From: Paenibacillus oleatilyticus
Lineage (GTDB): Bacteria; Bacillota; Bacilli; Paenibacillales; NBRC-103111
Assembly (NCBI RefSeq): GCF_018998565.1
Contig: NZ_JAHNZO010000001.1
Location: 387,774-451,773, forward strand
Direction: 5' to 3'
Length of the DNA: 64,000 nt
Under the pieces are notes generated by a model. The model ran no database searches and had not been told where the DNA came from. It saw only the letters and a program-made list of their open reading frames with translations. The position numbers were made by a program, and so were the translations under genes. Below, one piece after another: positions 8,839 through 17,682 of the stretch; the stretch's first letter is position 1; each line of letters starts with the position of its first letter.

Positions 8839-10443
8839 ATGCTACATCTTTTTGTCGATATGCTCGAACGCGTCGGCTTCCTGATTGCGCTGGCGTTCGT
8901 CTTCTCTCGGAGCCGATGGATGCGAAGCTACATGAGCTACCAAGGGGAGCAGGCTCATCCGTGGCGCTTCGTTGTCTTTTTCAGCCTGTATGCGATTCTC
9001 GGCACGTATTCCGGGGTAACCGTGACCCCGTATTCGTACCAGCCAGCGCCATGGATCGGCGAAGTCTCCCCCACGGCCGCCATCGCCAACTCGCGGTCGA
9101 TCGGCGTCGTCATCGCCGGACTGCTCGGCGGGGTGAAGAGCGGGCTGGTCGTCGGCATCATTGCCGGCCTGCACCGGTACAGCCTCGGCGGCTTCGTCGC
9201 TGTCGCCTGCATGCTGGCGCCCATCGCTCAAGGTATCCTCGCGGGATTGTGCCGCAACGCCGTCAAACGGAGGTTCCGGCATGCGACTTCGGCCAAGCCG
9301 GCGTTTGCCGTCGGTCTGATCGCAGAAGCGGTCCAGATGGCATTGATCCTGCTGCTGGCAAAACCATGGAACGAGGCGTTCGGGTTGGTCGCGCTGATCG
9401 GGATTCCGCAGGTAGTTGCGAACGGGATTGGGATATCCTTGTTTTTCATCGTGTATCATACGATGGAAAGCGAGGAGGACCGGATCGGGACGGAGCACGC
9501 GCGCAAAGCGCTCCACATCGCCGATCTCACGATGCCGCTGTGGCGGTTGGATTTTGACCGGGCGGTCCGGGAGGTTGCGAGAACGCTGCATGAGGAGACG
9601 AAGGCCGTCGGCGCTTACTTTTACAAAGACGATATGGAATGGGTCAAAGAAGGCCGCAAGACGCCGTATTGGGTCGATCTGCCGATGGAAATGCAAAATA
9701 AGAAGCTGATTGGCCGCTTCCGGTTGTTTTACGAGCGGAAGCAGGAGGATTCCCCGTCCCGGCGGCGGATGATGACAACGCTGGCGAGGCTTATTTCGCA
9801 GCAGTATGCTTTCGTGGAGGCAGAGCGGCAGGGACAGCTGTTGGCCGATGCCGAAATCCGCTCGCTGCAGGCGCAGATGAACCCGCACTTTTTATTCAAC
9901 GTATTGAATACGGTCAAATCGTTCATCCGCACGAAGCCGGAGGAAGCGCGGCAGCTCATCACGCACCTGTCCAAATTTCTCCGCAAAAATATGAACGGCA
10001 GCAGCAAAACGCTGGTCTCGGTCCGCGACGAGCTTGAGCTTGTTACGTCCTACCTGAGCTTGACCAAGGCGCGGCTCGGCGATCAGCTGGAGTTTGTGAC
10101 GGATATTGACGAAGCAGCGCTGGACTGCCGTATTCCTCCGTTTACGATTCAGCCGCTGGTAGAAAATGCGATTGTCCACGGGCTCCAAAACATCGGCAGA
10201 CCCGGCATCATTCGCCTCGGCGTGAAGCAGGAGGCGTACGGCGGACAATACCGCGCCCGGATCACGGTGGAGGACAACGGCACAGGTATGTGCCTGGGCG
10301 TGGCAGGGGCGGCGGACGAGCATGCGGGCGTCGCGCTGCTCAACATCGTCCAGCGGCTCAGCTATCATTACGGTACGGAGAAGACGCTGCAGATCGATAG
10401 CGCACCGGGGAAAGGCACGAAAGTTAGCTTTTGGGTGAGGTGA
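8839..10443 (+). CDS. LytS-family sensor histidine kinase
   Basis: 534 aa. An N-terminal 5TMR-LYT-type membrane domain (residues about 1-205, with the GGVKSGLVVGIIAGLHRY block) is followed by a GAF-like region. The His_kinase domain has its phosphorylated H350 in AQMNPHFLFNVLNT, and the HATPase has NAIVHG and DNGTGM. It overlaps the response-regulator ribosome site and is followed by cstA. In enterobacteria the related BtsS/BtsR and YpdA/YpdB pairs sense pyruvate and induce pyruvate transporters of the CstA/BtsT family (family knowledge). The same role is inferred here from gene order. Confidence 0.92.
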   Translation: MLHLFVDMLERVGFLIALAFVFSRSRWMRSYMSYQGEQAHPWRFVVFFSLYAILGTYSGVTVTPYSYQPAPWIGEVSPTAAIANSRSIGVVIAGLLGGVKSGLVVGIIAGLHRYSLGGFVAVACMLAPIAQGILAGLCRNAVKRRFRHATSAKPAFAVGLIAEAVQMALILLLAKPWNEAFGLVALIGIPQVVANGIGISLFFIVYHTMESEEDRIGTEHARKALHIADLTMPLWRLDFDRAVREVARTLHEETKAVGAYFYKDDMEWVKEGRKTPYWVDLPMEMQNKKLIGRFRLFYERKQEDSPSRRRMMTTLARLISQQYAFVEAERQGQLLADAEIRSLQAQMNPHFLFNVLNTVKSFIRTKPEEARQLITHLSKFLRKNMNGSSKTLVSVRDELELVTSYLSLTKARLGDQLEFVTDIDEAALDCRIPPFTIQPLVENAIVHGLQNIGRPGIIRLGVKQEAYGGQYRARITVEDNGTGMCLGVAGAADEHAGVALLNIVQRLSYHYGTEKTLQIDSAPGKGTKVSFWVR

Positions 10444-10448
10444 CAAAA

Positions 10449-11192
10449 ATGGGTTGGAATGTGGTGATTGCCGACGATGAAGCGCCTTCCCGGGAGGAGC
10501 TGGCCTATTTGCTGGAGCAGATCGCCGACGTGTCACAGGTGACACAGGCGGTCGGCGGAATGGACGCGATCCGCAAGGTCAAGGAGCAGACCCCGGACGT
10601 ACTGTTTCTCGATATGCAGATGCCGGACCTCAACGGATTGCAGGTGGCGCAAATCGTAGGAGAGCTCGACCCGAGGGTCAAAATCGTCTTTTCTACCGCT
10701 TACGATCATTATGCGATCGACGCCTTCAAGCTGCGCGCGTTTCATTACGTATTGAAGCCGTATGACGAGGACGATCTGGGCGCGGTCTTTCGGGAACTGC
10801 GGCTGGCCGCGGAGAAGAGCCTTGCGCCGGATTTGCGCAAGCCCGTGGCAGGAAACGTCTGCGTGAAGCTGGCGCTTGAATTGGACGACGGCATCAAGTA
10901 CATATCGCCGAAACAGATCGTTTATATCAGCAAGGAGGGCAAGCGGGTTCAAATCCATACGGCCGACAAAGCTTACGAGGTCTCGTATACCTTGCAAGAG
11001 CTGGAGCAGAAGCTGGCGCCGTTCGGGTTTTTCCGCTGTCATAAAAGCTACCTGGTCCGGCTGGAAGCGATCTCGGAATTGAAGTCGTGGGTCAACGGGG
11101 CTTACGACGTACGGATGGACGATGCGGCGCGGAGCCGCGTTCCCGTCAGCCGGAATTATGTGAAGGAGCTGCGTTTGAAACTGGAAATCTGA
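10449..11192 (+). CDS. LytTR-family response regulator
   Basis: 247 aa. Receiver domain with acidic pair D9-D10, phospho-acceptor D55 in VLFLDMQMPD and K in VLKPYD, then a LytTR DNA-binding domain (ISKEGKRVQIHT ... FFRCHKSYLVRL ... VPVSRNYVKEL). The ATG at 10449 was chosen because GAGGTGA at 10437-10443 overlaps the lytS stop; an in-frame TTG 18 bases earlier is less likely. Cotranscribed with lytS and probably activates cstA, whose gene begins 120 bases downstream. Confidence 0.93.
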   Translation: MGWNVVIADDEAPSREELAYLLEQIADVSQVTQAVGGMDAIRKVKEQTPDVLFLDMQMPDLNGLQVAQIVGELDPRVKIVFSTAYDHYAIDAFKLRAFHYVLKPYDEDDLGAVFRELRLAAEKSLAPDLRKPVAGNVCVKLALELDDGIKYISPKQIVYISKEGKRVQIHTADKAYEVSYTLQELEQKLAPFGFFRCHKSYLVRLEAISELKSWVNGAYDVRMDDAARSRVPVSRNYVKELRLKLEI

Positions 11193-11312
11193 CATCTTAA
11201 ACCGGGTTCCGGACATCATACGATCCAAGCGGTTTCCCTCGGGCAAAAGAGCGATTATACTTGTTTGCAAACGCTGCCAAGATGGAAGCAATTCACAGGT
11301 GGAGGGAACCGC
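11193..11312 (+). promoter_or_regulatory. Probable cstA promoter region
   Basis: Between lytT and cstA there is TATACT at 11256-11261 but a poor -35, as expected for an activator-dependent promoter. Two loosely similar GGTTCC/GGTTTCC blocks (11205 and 11231) upstream could be LytTR sites; this is weak. Confidence 0.35.
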
Positions 11313-13400
11313 ATGGCTAAAAGCTTGAAATCCATAGGTTTATGGGGACTCGTATCGGTACTCGGCGCCTTCGGTTTCGCGACGATTGCACTGAACCGCG
11401 GGGAATCGGTCAACGCCGTCTGGCTGATTGTCGCCGCCGTTTCATGTTATGCCGTCGCTTACCGCTTCTACAGTAGATTCCTGGCCCGCAAAGTGCTCGG
11501 CTTGGACGACAACCGCAAGACGCCGGCCGAAATCAACAATGACGGCAAAGATTACGTGCCGACGAACAAATGGGTATTGTTCGGGCATCACTTCGCCGCG
11601 ATCGCCGGCGCAGGGCCGCTCGTCGGCCCGGTGCTTGCGGCGCAGATGGGCTATTTGCCCGGCACGCTCTGGATCGTGATCGGCGTTATTCTCGGCGGAG
11701 CCGTGCAGGACTTCGTCATCTTATTCGCCTCGACGAGACGGGGCGGCAAATCGCTCGGAGAAATGATCAAGGACGAAATCGGCCCGGTAGCAGGAGCAAT
11801 CGCGATGATCGGCATTCTCGCCATCATGGTAATTCTGCTTGCGGTACTGGCGCTCGTTGTCGTCAAAGCGCTGGTCGGCAGCCCATGGGGGATGTTCACC
11901 ATCGCAGCCACTATCCCCATCGCCGTCGTGATGGGAATTTACATGCGGTTTATTCGCCCCGGACGGGTCGCCGAAGCTTCGCTGATCGGGCTGGTGCTGC
12001 TTCTAGGCTCTCTCGTAGGGGGCAAGTACGTGGCCGAAAGCCCGGTGCTCGCCGGCATGTTTACGTTCAGCGGCGAGACGATTGCGATCATGCTGATCGC
12101 TTACGGCTTTATCGCCTCCGCGCTGCCGGTTTGGCTGCTGCTGGCTCCACGCGATTACTTGAGCACGTTTCTGAAAATCGGGACGATCGTAGGGCTGGCG
12201 CTCGGCATCCTGTTCGTCATGCCGGATCTCGCGATGCCGGCCACGACCAAGTTTATCGACGGCACGGGCCCGGTCTTCGCCGGCAACCTGTTCCCGTTCC
12301 TGTTCATTACGATTGCGTGCGGCGCGGTCTCCGGCTTCCATGCGCTGATTTCGTCCGGCACGACGCCGAAAATGCTGGAGCGGGAGACGCACGCCCGGCC
12401 GATCGGCTATGGCGCGATGCTGATGGAATCGTTCGTCGCCATCATGGCGCTGATCGCCGCCTGCGTCATTACGCCGGGCGCCTACTTCGCCATTAACTCC
12501 CCGGCTGCCGCCATCGGCACCGATGCGGTGAAAGCGGCGGCCACGCTGACGTCATGGGGCTTTACGATTACGCCGGACGACCTGACCAATTTGGCCAAGG
12601 ACGTCGGCGAATCGACGATTCTTTCGCGGACCGGCGGCGCGCCGACGTTCGCGATCGGCATGGCGCATATTTTGTCCGGGGTCATCGGCGGCAAGGCGCT
12701 GATGGCGTTCTGGTATCATTTTGCCATCTTGTTCGAGGCCTTGTTTATCTTGACGACGATCGATGCCGGAACCCGGGTAGGCCGGTTTATGATTCAAGAA
12801 ATTCTCGGCAGCGTCGTCAAGCCGCTCGGCAATACCGAATCGACGCTCGGCAACGTCATCGCTACGGCGCTTTGCGTGGCCGGCTGGGGCTATTTCTTGT
12901 ACCAAGGCGTCATCGATCCGCTGGGCGGCATCAACTCGCTCTGGGCGCTGTTCGGGATCGCCAACCAGATGCTGGCGGGCATGGCGCTTATTCTCGGCTC
13001 GACCATCCTGCTGAAAATGGGCAAGAAAGCGTACGCCTGGGTGACGCTGGTGCCGACGGTCTGGCTGCTCACCATTACGATGACGGCCGGCTGGCAGAAG
13101 CTGTTTCACTCCGACGCCAAAATCGGGTTTCTGACCCACGCGCAGCAGTATCAGGACGCGCTGAACGCCGGGAAGCTGATCGCTCCGGCCAAAACCGCCG
13201 CGCAAATGCAGCAGATCATCACGAACGATTACGTGGATGCGATCTTATGCGGCGTGTTTATGATCATCGTGCTTGCCATACTCCTCGTATCGCTGCGGAC
13301 TTGGTACCGCGTGCTGAAGGGCCTGCCCGTCGGGCTGAGCGAAGCGCCTTACGTGGCGCGCGGCGCAGACGGCGTCCGGGAGGTGCCGAAGTATGTTTGA
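11313..13400 (+). CDS. cstA: CstA-family carbon starvation protein / pyruvate transporter
   Basis: 695 aa polytopic membrane protein, normal family length. The CstA domain carries hallmarks such as FGHHFAAIAGAGPLVGPVLAAQMGYLPG and SGTTPKML; the C-terminal CstA_5TM part has GGINSLWALFGIANQMLA. Members take up pyruvate (CstA and BtsT of E. coli) or peptides. The ATG at 11313 follows GGTGGAGGGA. The 3' end overlaps the YbdD-like gene by 8 bases. Lying behind a LytS/LytT pair supports a pyruvate role, but this is inferred from context. Confidence 0.94.
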   Translation: MAKSLKSIGLWGLVSVLGAFGFATIALNRGESVNAVWLIVAAVSCYAVAYRFYSRFLARKVLGLDDNRKTPAEINNDGKDYVPTNKWVLFGHHFAAIAGAGPLVGPVLAAQMGYLPGTLWIVIGVILGGAVQDFVILFASTRRGGKSLGEMIKDEIGPVAGAIAMIGILAIMVILLAVLALVVVKALVGSPWGMFTIAATIPIAVVMGIYMRFIRPGRVAEASLIGLVLLLGSLVGGKYVAESPVLAGMFTFSGETIAIMLIAYGFIASALPVWLLLAPRDYLSTFLKIGTIVGLALGILFVMPDLAMPATTKFIDGTGPVFAGNLFPFLFITIACGAVSGFHALISSGTTPKMLERETHARPIGYGAMLMESFVAIMALIAACVITPGAYFAINSPAAAIGTDAVKAAATLTSWGFTITPDDLTNLAKDVGESTILSRTGGAPTFAIGMAHILSGVIGGKALMAFWYHFAILFEALFILTTIDAGTRVGRFMIQEILGSVVKPLGNTESTLGNVIATALCVAGWGYFLYQGVIDPLGGINSLWALFGIANQMLAGMALILGSTILLKMGKKAYAWVTLVPTVWLLTITMTAGWQKLFHSDAKIGFLTHAQQYQDALNAGKLIAPAKTAAQMQQIITNDYVDAILCGVFMIIVLAILLVSLRTWYRVLKGLPVGLSEAPYVARGADGVREVPKYV

Positions 13401-13596
13401 GGCGGTCAAGGATGTCCTCAAGTACCGCAGGCAGTTCCTCGACTTGCTCGTCGGGGTGCCGAACTATGAGCGGTATGTCGAGCACCGGAAGGAATACCAT
13501 CCGGGCGAGCCGATCCAGACGCGGGAGGAGTTTTTCCGCGAGGCGCAGGAAGCCCGCTACAACGCCAAAGGCGGCAAAGTTTCGCGCTGCTGCTAA
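13393..13596 (+). CDS. YbdD/YjiX-family CstA partner
   Basis: 67 aa cytosolic protein with the family blocks LLVGVPNYERYVEHRKEYHPG and EFFREAQEARY, and a C-terminal RCC ending also seen in E. coli YbdD. Related proteins in some lineages carry selenocysteine at this tail. It overlaps cstA by 8 bases, as its relatives do in E. coli, where it is regarded as an accessory of CstA. Confidence 0.92.
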   Translation: MFEAVKDVLKYRRQFLDLLVGVPNYERYVEHRKEYHPGEPIQTREEFFREAQEARYNAKGGKVSRCC

Positions 13597-13605
13597 GAGC
13601 AAACA

Positions 13606-13637
13606 AAGGCCGGTCCTTAGCGGATCGGCCTTGTTTT
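13606..13637 (+). terminator. Terminator of the lytST-cstA-ybdD operon
   Basis: AAGGCCGGTCC / GGATCGGCCTT stem with a 5-base loop, followed by GTTTT, 10 bases after the YbdD-like stop. Confidence 0.8.
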
Positions 13638-13640
13638 AAA

Positions 13641-14730
13641 TCATTTGCTTCCGTCTTCAGGATTCTCGGGCACCGGTACGACAAACTCCAGTTCAGGGAT
13701 ATATTGTTTCCCTTGCATGCCCCTATCCAAATACGGCTTGACCGTTATTGATTTCGGCCTGGTCGGGAAAGCGTCGTAGCTTTTAGCGGCTTCGCCTTCG
13801 AGAGGGTATACATGCCCGCCGTGAGATTCCAGTACATTCCCCTCGTGATCCGCGAGATCAAACCCCATTTCTTCTCTGAAGGTGCTTGTCCGCGATGTTA
13901 ACAACGAGATGGGTTGTGATAAGCGAGATGTCAATTTTGGCGGCTATTTTCCAAATCTCACCCTTATAGATTTTCGTCTCTTCGGATGTGAGTACGGTGT
14001 GTCCGGCCATTTTGACGACCGGCACTTTTAATTCAAACGGCCGTTTATACCCTCGCAGCCCCATCTTTACCGTCAAATCGAATTGATCCGGAATATCCCC
14101 CGATAAATCGTTAAGCTCCACAAGCACGGATTCGGAAGGCTCTGTGACTAGGTTCGTTCCCAAGCTAAGGCTGCCATAATGACCGGAAGGCAACCAAACC
14201 TGAATATTATCAAAAGAACCCTTCTTCGCCGTATCATTCATGATCGAACGCAAATGATATAGCGCGCCTTCGGTACCCTCCGGGGCCGTTCTTGTCAACT
14301 CCATTGCAATTCGTATTCCGTCATAGGACACCTTCGTAGCCGTTATGGTGAAGCCGTCATGGCTTGCACTTTCATTTACGGTCGTCGTAAGGCCCTCCTC
14401 TTCGGCCTTCTGCAGCCCGAAATCCCCTGCAAGATTGAAAATGTTCCCCACGATCGGCAATTTGTTCAATGACTCGGCCATCGTCGGGGAGATCAGTACG
14501 GGACTCAGGATCAATAATCCCAGAATGGCTGCGGCAACGGCAATGACCAACCCTTTCCGAAGCGGCTTCCGCTTTTTTATTGTTTCACTGGGAAGCTTGT
14601 CCATTTGCTTCTCCATTTCACGGATCATCCTATACGTTTCATCCAAACGGGAACGCATCGTTGCCGTGATATGGTCGGGAAGCTTATTCCTTCATTCGAT
14701 CAAGTTTTTGTCCAGCTCATTGTGCGCCAC
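13641..14730 (-). pseudogene. Anti-sigma-like DUF4179 membrane protein, disrupted
   Basis: Reading starts at GTG 14730, overlapping the sigma gene (VAHNELDKNLIE). It meets a TGA at 14692-14694, continues in frame (NKLPDHITATMRSRLDET), has a membrane helix (LVIAVAAAILGLLILSPVLI) and a long extracellular domain, then shifts frame near 13870-13880. There a GGGG run read as GGG would restore the C-terminal part (FDLADHEGNVLESHGGHVYPLEGEAAKSYDAF). Architecture matches DUF4179-type anti-sigma or RsiV-like proteins. An in-frame Met at 14658 has no ribosome site. Real decay or base-calling error in the GGGG run cannot be told apart here; the TGA is harder to explain as error. Confidence 0.7.
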
Positions 14731-15257
14731 AGCTCATCTTCCTTTCCGTACCGTTTTCTAACCAAGATAATAACTGCTTTCTTGCCCTGTGCAGGCGGGT
14801 CTTCACCGCTCCCGTCGATATCCCGAGCACGTCGGCTATTTCGGAGAGCGGTAGATCTTGAAAATAATGCAGGACAATGACGATTTGCAGGTTCTCCTCC
14901 AGATGGTCCACCATCTCCCGCAAATCGATATTTTCATAATCCGCCATACCCGAAGGGCGGCTGGGAAGCTCGTCGCCCGTCATCAACAGCATCCGCTTCT
15001 TCAGCAGTTTATTGCACTCGTTTATCAAAATCCGGTAGATCCACGTCTTGAAAAAAGCAGGATCTTTTAACGTATGCAGAGATTTGTACGCTTTCAGTAT
15101 CGCCTCTTGCACGACATCGGCACAATCTGCCTCCTGCTTGACGACCGCCCAGGCCATTCGATACAAGGGGTAGCTCCAATTCCTTCATCAGATCGATGAA
15201 TGCTTCGCTATCCCCTGCTTGCGCTTTGAGGACGTAGTCTTCTTTCAAATCCACCAA
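14717..15257 (-). pseudogene. ECF-type RNA polymerase sigma factor, frameshifted
   Basis: TTG start at 15257 with AAAGGTGG upstream; reads LVDLKEDYVLKAQAGDSEAFIDLMKELE, then shifts frame near 15170. The second frame gives YRMAWAVVKQEADCADVVQEAILKAYKSL (region 2) and LSEIADVLGISTGAVKTRLHRARKQL (region 4). Reading the CCCC run near 15170 as CCC would restore ELPLYRMAW, so one extra base explains the break. It is followed by the damaged DUF4179 partner, a normal sigma/anti-sigma layout. Without correction it gives no full-length sigma factor. Confidence 0.75.
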
Positions 15258-15348
15258 TACAGCCACCTTTCCATAAAAAACGATCCCTTTTGCAATCTTC
15301 TTCTCTCTGTTCAATAATTAGATCTTTCAAATACGGAAAAGGTTACAT

Positions 15349-15390
15349 AAAAAAATAGACCGTCCCTGATAAAGTAAAGGTAACGGTCTA
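15349..15390 (-). terminator. Terminator of the GSPIP-repeat gene
   Basis: On the minus strand TAGACCGT ... ACGGTCTA is followed by seven T residues, 45 bases after the stop of the upstream secreted-protein gene. Confidence 0.75.
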
Positions 15391-15434
15391 CTTCTCGTTC
15401 TCTAACTATGCCGATTTATAATAATAGCATCAAA

Positions 15435-15782
15435 TCATCCCAAAAACTTGATTAAATTCATGTTTCCTGTTGGCCTAATAATTACCCATCCTTGAGGAAT
15501 GGGCGAGCCCAACATCACCCAAATTTCACGGCCATAAGTGGCACTCTTGACATTCGTAATTTCGATCATGTTTCCTCCCACTTTGGTAATAACCCATCCT
15601 TCAGGAATAGGAGATCCGACCATAACCCATTGGGTTGGGAACGCATTTGAAAATGGCGGTTCCAGCTGAACACTGGAGGATGGAGCCGCTTGAGACGCAC
15701 TTGCAGCTTGAGCATCCATAGATAAAGCCGATAGAGCCATCAATGAACATAATGCTAAGATTGCCGCGCTTCTTTTAACCAT
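15435..15782 (-). CDS. Small secreted protein with two GSPIPxGWVI repeats
   Basis: 115 aa. Signal peptide of about 25-30 residues (cleavage near AQAAS), a short linker, then two copies of a 25-residue motif: WVMVGSPIPEGWVITKVGGN and WVMLGSPIPQGWVIIRPTGN. Start at 15782 rather than three codons earlier because AAAGGGAGTG precedes it. The repeat resembles short beta-hairpin repeats of secreted Bacillales proteins; function unknown. Confidence 0.75.
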   Translation of the reverse strand: MVKRSAAILALCSLMALSALSMDAQAASASQAAPSSSVQLEPPFSNAFPTQWVMVGSPIPEGWVITKVGGNMIEITNVKSATYGREIWVMLGSPIPQGWVIIRPTGNMNLIKFLG

Positions 15783-15913
15783 GAAATACACTCCCTTTCA
15801 TTTAATTGCTAATAACCTACATCTCCTTATTCCGAAACCAGTACGCAGCTTTATGAAATGGCTTGCTCCTTCTTGGCACATGCGAAATAGATAATAATTT
15901 TCGCTTCATAACA

Positions 15914-15950
15914 AATGAAAATCCCCACCAGCTAAGCTAGTGGGGGAATG
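15914..15950 (-). terminator. Terminator of the 155-aa secreted-protein gene
   Basis: On the minus strand CCCCACTAGC-TTA-GCTGGTGGGG is followed by ATTTTC. Confidence 0.65.
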
Positions 15951-15995
15951 CTCAATTGTCCGGCCCTAAGCCGGATGCATCATGCAGCTATATTC

Positions 15996-16463
15996 TTAGT
16001 TTGAGAAATAAAATTGGATATTGAGCTTGACATCGGTAGTGCCAGAATAGTACATGACATTTGTAACATCGAGACGATAAAACGTTGATGAGTCACTCCC
16101 CAAAATTTCACTGCGTACCCCATTTCCCGAAGCATAATATTCCTTTAAAAGTTCCCAGTTCCCATTTTTGTAAATGTAATGCTGATATTTTAAATACGGA
16201 ATACCACCGAGTACACCCTGTTGATTCGCTTCAAATGTGAGCGTTCTATTGCTAGTAGGCGATAACCAGTAAAATGATTGAGTTTCCCACGGTTTAAGAG
16301 TATAACTCCCGCTAGGATCACTGGCGAGTGAAATGATATTGCTTGTCTCAGGTGTTTTATCGGCGAAACTTGCCGGAACATTCACATCCGCAGCACTAAC
16401 AGGCACTGCAAAAGCCAAGCATGCAAGTGCCGAAACCATACAAACCTTTTTCAAAATTTTCAC
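15996..16463 (-). CDS. Small secreted protein of unknown function
   Basis: 155 aa. Signal peptide (MKILKKVCMVSALACLAFAVPVSAA), then a soluble domain rich in aromatic residues and Ser/Thr that ends VKLNIQFYFSN. Starts at GTG 16463, 8 bases after TAGGAG; an in-frame GTG three codons earlier sits too close to that site. AT-rich. I recognise no family. Confidence 0.7.
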   Translation of the reverse strand: MKILKKVCMVSALACLAFAVPVSAADVNVPASFADKTPETSNIISLASDPSGSYTLKPWETQSFYWLSPTSNRTLTFEANQQGVLGGIPYLKYQHYIYKNGNWELLKEYYASGNGVRSEILGSDSSTFYRLDVTNVMYYSGTTDVKLNIQFYFSN

Positions 16464-16679
16464 TTTAATCACTCCTACATCTTAATAATTTGAATTACAG
16501 TAAAATAATAACATTAAATTACTCATAATGTAAGTGTTGTAATATAAATATTAATAGATTTTTAGAAAATAAACTTTTCATTTCCTAAAGATGGTAAAGG
16601 GGACACGCTTTCCTCAAGTGCAGTTCTATATATCTATAAAGTTATAAAGTGTGTTTTTGATAGGGCTTTCGAGTAGAAG

Positions 16680-17367
16680 ATGATCCCTTCAAACCCACTG
16701 GATGGCGTAAAGCGACCAACGGCTGAGAAAAATAAAGCAAAGTTTTATGACGATGAAGAAGCCCAATTATTAGATACTACTCTGAATAAAGAACCTTCAA
16801 AGTGGCGTTTGTACTTTCTTGGCTGCTTGATCGGTGGGTTTCGTCGAGGCGAATTAATTGCGGTCCAGTGGTCAGATCTGAATTTTGAAGAGAACACCAT
16901 CAGCATAAATAAAAGCATCTCTGTATCTAAGATTGTAGACACAACAAAAATGATTCTGAAGATGAGATCGATATGCCTGAATGGTACATGAATGAATTGA
17001 AAGCTTACCGCCAGATATGGGATGAAGAAAAGGAGCACCGAGGTACTTTATGGCGCGGTGGAGAAAATAAATATATTTTTCATAGGGGATTTGGCGAACC
17101 TCTTTACCCAGGGAGACCCACGAACCGCTGGAACAAATATCTACAGAAAAGCGGTCTGAGACAAATACGATTGCATGATTACGTCATACCTCGGGTTCAC
17201 TTCTCTTTGAGGCAGGAGAAGATATAAAGTCCATTCAAGAGCGTTTACGCCATTCTAACTCCAGGATTACCGCTCATATTTATGTCCATGTAACTAAAAA
17301 GAAAAAGAAACAAATTGCTCACCAATTCAATCATTCTGCACAGGTGTCCCCAATTCGTCCCCAATAA
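16680..17367 (+). pseudogene. Tyrosine recombinase (phage-type integrase) remnant
   Basis: The catalytic half of an integrase lies in three frames: FLGCLIGGFRRGELIAVQWSDL (first catalytic Arg), PEWYMNELKAYRQIWDEEKE, and LLFEAGEDIKSIQERLRHSNS...HIYVHV with the C-terminal His/Arg and Tyr region. The first break (near 16950) and the second (near 17180, inside HDLRHT) can each be repaired by adding one base to an A run and a T run. The N-terminal domain is absent and a stop precedes the first segment. No attachment site or cargo genes were recognised, so it looks like the leftover of a prophage or integrative element. Confidence 0.8.
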
Positions 17368-17621
17368 CGATTTCCGCTAAGTTCACGTACCTAAAAACCC
17401 TTATATATCTAGGCATTTCCGCCCCTAAACAAAAAAAAGAGACCCGCCAACGGGGCGAGTCTTCAAAAGGTTTATATATTAAAAAGGGGGTCTTGCTTAT
17501 TATATTACACCCCCAACATGTTAAATACGTAACAGGAATATTTCATTTGTGTAACAAAATTGTAATCGCTACCATTTCAAAATGCTGCTATCTTTTCCCC
17601 AAATGGCCTCCCCCTTCACGC
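17368..17621. other. Non-coding region with a minus-strand terminator-like hairpin
   Basis: AT-rich stretch. It holds a hairpin at about 17426-17462 (minus strand GACTCGCC-CCGTT-GGCGGGTC followed by TCTTTTTTTTG) with no obvious gene of its own, perhaps inherited from the integrase element. Nothing else seen. Confidence 0.5.
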
Positions 17622-17670
17622 TAAAAAAACTCCCTTACGTCATCCTAAGCGGATCGAATCGTAAGGGAGC
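17622..17670 (-). terminator. Terminator of the GH88 operon
   Basis: On the minus strand CTCCCTTACG ... CGTAAGGGAG (perfect 10 bp) is followed by seven T residues, 13 bases after the GH88 stop. Confidence 0.85.
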
Positions 17671-17682
17671 TTTACATTCATC

